A stretch of 11,743 bases of DNA. Origin: Methanobacteriota archaeon. GTDB lineage: Archaea; Thermoplasmatota; DTKX01; GCA-020343715. The stretch lies in NCBI GenBank assembly GCA_030597775.1, contig JAUVRF010000019.1:1-11743 (forward strand), in the 5' to 3' direction. Of this stretch, positions 7,623 to 11,743 are shown piece by piece; the stretch's first letter is position 1; every line of letters starts with the position of its first letter. The position numbers and the translations under genes were made by a program. Below the pieces are notes generated by a model. It was not told where the DNA came from and made no database searches. It worked only from the letters and a program-made list of their open reading frames with translations.

Positions 7623-7875
7623 ATGGCTGGTGCGGGCGTGGTGGCCATGCGTGGCGATCGGTCGATAGCCGGGGACATCCCCTACAAGGACTTCCCGGTC
7701 CGGAAACCCCCGATGCACCTGTTCATGAGCGGTGGGATCGTCGCCGCCATGGGAACGTCCACCGAGGGCGTCAGGTTCGTGCTGGCCATCTTCGATGCGC
7801 TGGAGGCCATCGTGCTGCTGTTCATCGGCACAGAGCGGTACTCCGACCGGGCCGGGGATCGGGGATGCGTGCCGT
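7623..7875 (+). pseudogene. Possible remnant of a GT-C-type membrane glycosyltransferase
   Basis: Tmk (plus strand) and the flippase-like gene (minus strand) converge on about 385 bases. In this stretch one plus-strand frame reads GDIPYKDFPVRKPP, then two hydrophobic segments ending ALEAIVLLFIG (core at 7677-7829). IPYxxxP followed by hydrophobic helices and a DAL-x-A-x-LL motif is the pattern of the N-terminal part of integral-membrane glycosyltransferases. It matches the intact GT-C gene downstream in this window (DIPYNHMPI, then ILGDALIAPLLYVL). Third positions are G/C-rich across the core, as in real genes. The match ends near 7830, the rest of the enzyme is absent, and the frame then runs antisense into the flippase gene. 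A frame starting ATG 7523 (ATGA with the tmk stop) ends after 31 codons, which would fit frameshift decay. I see nothing else in 7527-7911. A small real membrane protein is the alternative. Confidence 0.4.
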
Positions 7876-7911
7876 ATCGGACCCTCCACCTGAAGGACCC
7901 GCTCCGTGGGC

Positions 7912-8949
7912 TCATTGGGGGGGGATCCGTGCGCTGTCCCCTACCGATCCGGGTCCTCCAGATTCCTCCGGTCGCTCCATCCCGAGGATATCTCTCGCCT
8001 TGATGCCCGATATCGCAATTGCGGCTGCGCCCAAGGGCAGCGAGATCCAGATGGAGGTCATCACGAACAGCAGGCTGGCCGTGGTGGACAGGGTCGGGTC
8101 AACCCCCGCGAGGATGCATATTGCGGCGATGGCGGTGCTCGATCCCGCGCCGAGAGGGATGAGGAGGGCGGCGAAGGACGCAAGGCAGACCGCTACTATC
8201 ACCAGCTCCGCGCTGATGTTGTAACCCAGGGCCCAGAACACCAGCCATAACCTGAGGGCCTCGTTGAGCCAGATGACGATGGTGAGGCCCGTGGCCGCCA
8301 TCGCGGCCGCGCGATGGCTGGCGATCTCCCGGGTGCCCACCTCGAAGGTGCGGAGGAAGCCCGAGGCCTTCTCCTCCCATCGGTCGACCCGCTCGGTCTC
8401 CAGGCGATTCCGAAGGCGTCGGAACGCCCTTGCGGACAGTCTCTGCATCCCCTTGGGGTACAAGAGCAGCAGTATGATCGCTCCCATGAAGAGCGCCACG
8501 ATACCAATGGACAGGAACAGGGTGTTCTGCGCCTCCGACGATATCACACCTATGAGGAGGACCAGGCCTATCACGGCCAGGCTCAGTGTCACGATGGTGT
8601 CGATGGTCTTCTCAAGGAAGATGCTGGCCATGCCGTGGCCCATGGGGTAGTCCGTTCCCGTCTTGACCATGTAGGCGCGCACGGGCTCCCCCGAGACGCG
8701 ACCTGGGGTCGAGTTGTTGATGGCCATCCCGATAAGGAAGTAGAGGCCCACCTTGCCGAGGGACGGGGTGTTCTCCTTCCTCGACAGGAGGGCATACCAT
8801 CGGAGGACCTTCGCTATAATGTTGAGAAGGTACAGCCCGATCACTGCTACAATGATGGTGAGGTCCATTCCCTCCAGGAGGTCAGCCATCTCGTCGGGGT
8901 CCGCCTGCAGGACCAGGGCAACCATCACGAGGACGGCCAGGAGCATCAT
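7912..8949 (-). CDS. Flippase-like integral membrane protein (LPG_synthase_TM / TIGR00374 family)
   Basis: The 345-aa product has about seven or eight hydrophobic spans (roughly 1-15, 28-48, 68-78, 115-136, 145-164, 215-240, 247-282 and 292-315). The family signature NNSTPGRVSGEPVRAYMV lies at 78-95, followed by FLEKTIDTI (111-119). This family includes the membrane domain of lysylphosphatidylglycerol synthases and archaeal proteins of the AglD type, thought to move or modify lipids or lipid-linked sugars. The C-terminal Gly block reads IPLGAGSSTA (264-273); a Glu that many relatives have there seems to be missing. The last 20 or so residues are a polar tail. ATG 8949 is the first standard start in the frame, but open sequence before it still resembles the family N-terminus (see findings). 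It follows the glycosyltransferase gene after a gap of about 118 bases with its own possible promoter. The substrate is unknown. Confidence 0.8.
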   Translation of the reverse strand: MMLLAVLVMVALVLQADPDEMADLLEGMDLTIIVAVIGLYLLNIIAKVLRWYALLSRKENTPSLGKVGLYFLIGMAINNSTPGRVSGEPVRAYMVKTGTDYPMGHGMASIFLEKTIDTIVTLSLAVIGLVLLIGVISSEAQNTLFLSIGIVALFMGAIILLLLYPKGMQRLSARAFRRLRNRLETERVDRWEEKASGFLRTFEVGTREIASHRAAAMAATGLTIVIWLNEALRLWLVFWALGYNISAELVIVAVCLASFAALLIPLGAGSSTAIAAICILAGVDPTLSTTASLLFVMTSIWISLPLGAAAIAISGIKARDILGMERPEESGGPGSVGDSARIPPQ

Positions 8950-9010
8950 GATGGCTATCTTGGTCCTGTTCTGGATCTCACCACCCCAGCAGGCCAGCCA
9001 CGGAATGGGA

Positions 9011-9020
9011 GTATTTACAC
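9011..9020 (-). promoter_or_regulatory. TATA-like box upstream of the flippase-like gene
   Basis: Read on the minus strand, GTGTAAATAC is the clearest AT-rich element between the two membrane-protein genes. It would start transcription near 8985, giving a leader of about 35 bases before ATG 8949. No good ribosome-binding site sits close to that ATG; GGTGGTGAG at about 8977-8985 is too far away. Confidence 0.35.
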
Positions 9021-9067
9021 ATTGCGATAGTTGAAGATCTGGTGGTCATGATGGACGAGGCCTTGCA

Positions 9068-10162
9068 CTAGGTGGGCGTCGATGCCTCGGACGGCCCGTC
9101 CAGGGGCCGGATGATATCGCCAGGCCCCTCCTTCGCCACCTTCGCCACCTTCGCCTCCCTCTCGATCATCACGTTCTCCCACACCAAGGCGGCCCATATG
9201 ACGAAGGTGAGGGGGAACAGATAGTTGGCAAGCTCGCTGTGGACCATCCGCAACATGATGAAGTACTGGCAGAAGAGGTAGGCGAGGACCCAGTACCTGG
9301 AACGCTGGATCAGGAGCAGGGCGAAGGGAATGAAGGCGATCTCCGTGTGCTTGTGGGTGACGAACATCATGAAGGTGACAAGGAACACCAGGATCCCGAC
9401 GGTGTTCCTGTAGTTGCTCGCCCTGAACGTGAGAAGGCTGATGACCAGCATTGTGACGAAGATGATGGCCCACGCCCAGTACGGCACGAACCATGCCATG
9501 GAGCCGACCAGGGTGCCCTCCGGGCCCACCCCGGCGTAGACCGGGTGGCCCGTGATGCCGTCGATGAACTCCCGGGGGCAGTATATGAGGAACACTCCAA
9601 CGATGGCCAGGGAGATGAGGGCGGTGTACACCAGCTTGCGGACCTCCTTCCATCCCAGAAGGACCCTGACCAGGGCGGCGGCCGGGAACTGCTTGAGGCA
9701 GATGCCCACCGCTGTGAGTATGCTGAACCTGAGATCGTCGTCGTAGGATATTGCCAGGAGGAGGAAGAGGGTGGTGAGACCGTCCCAGTGGGCGTTGCCG
9801 CACTCCTGGATCGAGACGGCACTGACGATGTAGAGGCTGGCGATCCAGTGGTTCTTGGTAAGTACATAGAGCAGCGGGGCGATGAGGGCGTCACCGAGGA
9901 TGGCGGGGAACATGAGGGCGACGTAGCTGTCGCCGAAGAGAAGGTAGGCGAATCCGGTGTAGTAGGGGTAAATGGGCATGTGGTTGTACGGGATGTCCCG
10001 ATAGAGCATCTCCCCCTGGCTGAGTTGTTCGGCTATCGGAAGCCTGTATGCGTTCCAGTCGTACGTGTCAGTCTGGCCGAAGGTGGCGTAAAGGAGCCTT
10101 ATTGATAGGGCAACGACCGCGTAGCCGATGACGTACCGGTACTTCCACAGGAACTCCTTCAT
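9068..10162 (-). CDS. GT-C-type integral membrane glycosyltransferase
   Basis: The 364-aa protein has about eight to ten hydrophobic spans covering residues 8-330, then a polar tail. After the first span is an acidic loop (TDTYDWNAY, 31-39), where GT-C enzymes place catalytic acidic residues. It is followed by IPYNHMPIYPYY (57-68), GICLKQFPAA (153-162) and HKHTEIAFIPF (270-280). LKQxP and the late His-rich loop are typical of the GT87/PMT-like polyprenyl-phosphate-sugar transferases. It probably transfers a sugar from a lipid carrier at the outer face of the membrane; donor and acceptor are unknown. ATG 10162 is chosen over TTG 10171 because it overlaps the TGA of the small upstream gene as ATGA. 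The tail contains a short AKVAKVAKEG repeat from three 9-base DNA repeats. It shares an operon with the 42-aa peptide and lies upstream of the flippase-like gene, suggesting an envelope-glycan role. Confidence 0.8.
   Translation of the reverse strand: MKEFLWKYRYVIGYAVVALSIRLLYATFGQTDTYDWNAYRLPIAEQLSQGEMLYRDIPYNHMPIYPYYTGFAYLLFGDSYVALMFPAILGDALIAPLLYVLTKNHWIASLYIVSAVSIQECGNAHWDGLTTLFLLLAISYDDDLRFSILTAVGICLKQFPAAALVRVLLGWKEVRKLVYTALISLAIVGVFLIYCPREFIDGITGHPVYAGVGPEGTLVGSMAWFVPYWAWAIIFVTMLVISLLTFRASNYRNTVGILVFLVTFMMFVTHKHTEIAFIPFALLLIQRSRYWVLAYLFCQYFIMLRMVHSELANYLFPLTFVIWAALVWENVMIEREAKVAKVAKEGPGDIIRPLDGPSEASTPT
9130..9156. repeat. Three 9-base tandem repeats in the glycosyltransferase tail
   Basis: CCTTCGCCA occurs twice, then CCTTCGCCT. 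It encodes the AKVAKVAKEG segment in the polar C-terminal tail on the minus strand. It is in frame and probably a local slippage product. Confidence 0.8.
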
Positions 10163-10287
10163 ACGACCCAAAGGATGTACACTCCCACGAAGAGACCGGC
10201 CACTACACCGTAGAAGGTCCAGTCCCAGAGGGTCCAGCCCTCCGAGGTCTCAGATATTAGGGTTCCCAGGTCCCAGTCCCCACTCAC
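10159..10287 (-). CDS. 42-aa single-span membrane peptide coupled to the glycosyltransferase
   Basis: From GTG 10287 the frame gives 42 residues: an acidic, Trp-containing N-terminus (MSGDWDLGTLISETSEGW), then one hydrophobic span from about residue 19 (WDWTFYGVVAGLFVGVYILW) to the end. GGAGAGG at 10294-10300 is well placed as a ribosome-binding site and a TATA-like box lies about 50 bases upstream. Its TGA overlaps the ATG of the glycosyltransferase. The frame is also open upstream to 10401, but that would run into the tRNA gene and lacks a ribosome-binding site. I know no family for it. A helper or regulatory subunit of the glycosyltransferase is inference from the overlap. Confidence 0.5.
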   Translation of the reverse strand: MSGDWDLGTLISETSEGWTLWDWTFYGVVAGLFVGVYILWVV

Positions 10288-10333
10288 AATCTTCCTCTCC
10301 CATGACTCGTTCCTCGGAGAGATGGACGTTCCC

Positions 10334-10341
10334 CATATACA
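10334..10341 (-). promoter_or_regulatory. TATA-like box for the small peptide-glycosyltransferase operon
   Basis: On the minus strand TGTATATG stands out in a GC-rich context about 50 bases before GTG 10287. It predicts a start near 10311 and a leader of about 24 bases containing the GGAGAGG site. It lies just downstream of the tRNA gene, so the operon probably has its own promoter. Confidence 0.45.
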
Positions 10342-10373
10342 ATGGTTTGCTGGAACATTGGTAGAAGGTGGGA

Positions 10374-10448
10374 TGGAGCCGGTGGTGGGAATTGAACCCA
10401 CGACCTACACCTTACCAAGGTGTCGCTATACCGCTAAGCCACACCGGC
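10374..10448 (-). tRNA. tRNA-Thr (anticodon GGT) with encoded CCA
   Basis: The minus strand folds as a full cloverleaf. The acceptor stem is GCCGGTG/CACCGGC and the D arm has GCT/AGC. The anticodon stem ACACC/GGTGT encloses TTGGTAA, giving anticodon GGT for Thr (ACC/ACU codons). The variable loop is AGGTC, and the T stem GTGGG/CCCAC encloses TTCAATT. The discriminator is T, usual for archaeal tRNA-Thr. The mature body is 10377-10448, and CCA is encoded at 10374-10376. No intron is seen. Confidence 0.96.
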
Positions 10449-10471
10449 ACGAATCCGGGGATGGAGGGAGA

Positions 10472-10481
10472 TGTACTTAAG
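10472..10481 (-). promoter_or_regulatory. Box A / TATA-like element of tRNA-Thr
   Basis: CTTAAGTACA on the minus strand is centred about 28 bases before the tRNA 5' end. That is the normal archaeal spacing for a start at or near the mature 5' base. Confidence 0.55.
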
Positions 10482-10527
10482 GGTTGTGGGGAGGCTCCCA
10501 GGATGGTACCGATGACCCACCACCAAG

Positions 10528-10536
10528 GTATATAAT
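10528..10536 (+). promoter_or_regulatory. TATA box of the NFACT/RqcH gene
   Basis: GTATATAAT is centred 26-27 bases before GTG 10559. This spacing puts the transcription start at or within a base or two of the start codon, and no ribosome-binding site is present. The gene is therefore probably leaderless. Confidence 0.65.
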
Positions 10537-10558
10537 CGCGGGGTCCCATGCCCGGAAT

Positions 10559-11743
10559 GTGAAAAAGGACCTCTCGAGCCTGGACATCCACGTACTCGTG
10601 GGCGAGATGCGAGACCAGCTGGTGGGAAGCTACATCGACAAGGCCTACCAGCCTTCGTACGACGAGATCCTCCTTACCATCACCGGCGGGGGCCATCCCC
10701 GTCGGAAGTTGCTCATACACATCGGCCGCTTCTTCTGCTTCACGGCCAAGGACAAGGAGATGCCCCAGAAGCCCTCGGCCTTCGCGATGCTGCTGAGAAA
10801 GCACCTGGCGAAGGCCCGCATCGTCGGGATGGAGCAGCTGGGCTTCGACCGCATCATGGTCATCCACCTTCACGGCAGGGGCGAGGAGTACAGGCTCGTG
10901 TGCGAGATGTTCCGCAACGGCACCGTGATCCTGGTCCACGGCGACGAGATCGTGCGACCCGTGACCTCCAAGGCCTGGGGAACACGGGAGGTGAAGGCCG
11001 GACACATCTTCAAGCCTCCACCGACCCGGGGGAACCCCATGGAGATGGACTTTCAGGAGTTCACCGAGGTGATACGGGGGTCCGACCGGGACCTCGTTCG
11101 CACCCTGGCGGCACGGCTTGGCCTGGGAGGCGAGTACTCCGAGGGACTGCTCGCGATATCCAAGGAGGACCCGTCCAGGGCGGCCTCCGACCTTTCCGAC
11201 GAGGAGCTGGGGCTGCTGTTCGAGAACATGAGGGGCATGTTCGTGACGGCCGAGAAGGACCCGAGACCCCACATCCTCCGGCGGGATGGTGAGGTGCATT
11301 CGGTGCTGCCCATCGAGCTTCCCGAGGTGGCGGGGGACGTCCTCGAGCCCTTGGAGGCCTTCAACGAGGCCGTCGACACCTACTTCGCAGAGGCCCTGGC
11401 CAAGGTGGAGGCCGCCGAGGTCTCCGAGGAGTACCTGGGCCCCGTGGAGCGGCTACGCCACCAGGCCGAGCAGCAACGGAGGGCCGCCGATGCCTACGAG
11501 GCGGAGATCGAGGTCAACAGGCGACGCGGGGACCTCATCTGGGCCAACTCCCAGCATTGCGAGGCGATCCTCCGCGACCTCCTGGAGGCCAAGGACGCCC
11601 TGGGCTGGCCCGAGGTGGAGAGGCGGGTGGCCGACACGGACCTGGTGACGAGGATCGACACCCACGATGGTTACGTCATCGTTCCGCTCCCCGATGGGAA
11701 GCCGGAACCGGAGGGCGTCAAGCTCCGGTTCAACCTGAAGGTA
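10559..11743 (+). CDS. rqcH: NFACT-family ribosome quality control protein (RqcH/Rqc2 homologue), 3' truncated
   Basis: The first 395 codons are present and the frame runs off the right edge without a stop. NFACT proteins bind 60S/50S subunits carrying stalled peptidyl-tRNA and recruit tRNA to extend the nascent chain (CAT tails in eukaryotes, Ala tails in bacteria). The N-terminus (KKDLSSLDIHVLVGEM) and YIDKAYQ (25-31) match the NFACT-N domain. FDRI at 96-99 contains the conserved Asp-Arg pair (D97, R98), which is required for tailing in studied homologues. CEMFRNGTVIL (115-125) is the archaeal form of the next conserved strand block. Residues about 262-345 form a charged coiled-coil arm. 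The NFACT-R domain would lie beyond the edge. GTG 10559 is chosen because the family N-terminus begins there and the TATA box is at leaderless distance. Confidence 0.88.
   Translation, partial: MKKDLSSLDIHVLVGEMRDQLVGSYIDKAYQPSYDEILLTITGGGHPRRKLLIHIGRFFCFTAKDKEMPQKPSAFAMLLRKHLAKARIVGMEQLGFDRIMVIHLHGRGEEYRLVCEMFRNGTVILVHGDEIVRPVTSKAWGTREVKAGHIFKPPPTRGNPMEMDFQEFTEVIRGSDRDLVRTLAARLGLGGEYSEGLLAISKEDPSRAASDLSDEELGLLFENMRGMFVTAEKDPRPHILRRDGEVHSVLPIELPEVAGDVLEPLEAFNEAVDTYFAEALAKVEAAEVSEEYLGPVERLRHQAEQQRRAADAYEAEIEVNRRRGDLIWANSQHCEAILRDLLEAKDALGWPEVERRVADTDLVTRIDTHDGYVIVPLPDGKPEPEGVKLRFNLKV

Noticed and set aside
7852..7953. Imperfect inverted repeat (GGATCGG / CCGATCC, about 80 bases apart)
   Set aside because: Only seven bases match perfectly over a long spacer; in GC-rich DNA this is too weak to call a terminator or attachment site.
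9239..10105. Plus-strand open frame of 288 codons
   Set aside because: Its translation is highly acidic and repetitive. It mirrors the hydrophobic glycosyltransferase on the other strand.
10412..11299. Minus-strand open frame of 295 codons
   Set aside because: It is antisense to the NFACT gene, whose plus-strand translation matches the family along its whole length.
1..11743. CRISPR arrays, insertion sequences, phage or plasmid genes
   Set aside because: No regularly spaced repeats, transposase, integrase or replication gene was seen on either strand. The only tandem repeat is the short one at 9130-9156.

Overview
The window reads as part of the chromosome of a high-GC archaeon, probably a euryarchaeal or Thermoplasmatota-type lineage related to methanogens. 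The evidence is archaeal TATA-like promoters, an apparently leaderless gene, strong GGAGGTG ribosome-binding sites, an archaeal-type NFACT/RqcH gene and a full heterodisulfide-reductase (Hdr) gene set. The lineage is an inference; no rRNA or other taxonomic marker is present.

Positions 1-6768 hold one tightly packed plus-strand operon. An unrecognised protein of about 198 aa, whose frame is open to the left edge, overlaps an 867-aa HdrA with a C-terminal MvhD/FlpD domain. Next come a 701-aa tandem HdrD-like protein, a 187-aa HdrC and a 300-aa HdrB. Every junction overlaps by 1-4 bases and each downstream gene has a GGAGGTG-type site, so the set is probably translated as a coupled unit. The products together suggest a flavin-based electron-bifurcating, cytosolic disulfide reductase. 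HdrA-FlpD would carry the FAD and the electron entry, HdrC would be the iron-sulfur relay, and HdrB plus the tandem HdrD-like protein would supply CCG (non-cubane cluster) sites. Two features are unusual. HdrA carries an insertion of about 90 residues with two extra tetracysteine motifs, placed inside another ferredoxin motif. The HdrD-like protein has four CCG-like modules, the first of which has lost nearly all its cysteines. No hydrogenase, formate dehydrogenase or F420 subunit lies in the window.

A thymidylate kinase gene (about 6801-7526) follows, with a promoter embedded in the end of hdrB. Between it and the convergent minus-strand genes is a stretch of about 385 bases that appears to hold a remnant of a membrane glycosyltransferase.

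Positions 7912-10287 are on the minus strand. They encode, in transcription order, a 42-aa single-span membrane peptide, a GT-C-type membrane glycosyltransferase coupled to it by an ATGA overlap, and a flippase-like LPG_synthase_TM family protein. This suggests a small envelope-glycosylation or lipid-linked sugar locus.

A tRNA-Thr(GGT) gene with encoded CCA lies at 10374-10448 on the minus strand. Divergent from it is the 5' part of an NFACT/RqcH ribosome-quality-control gene starting with an apparently leaderless GTG at 10559 and cut by the right edge.
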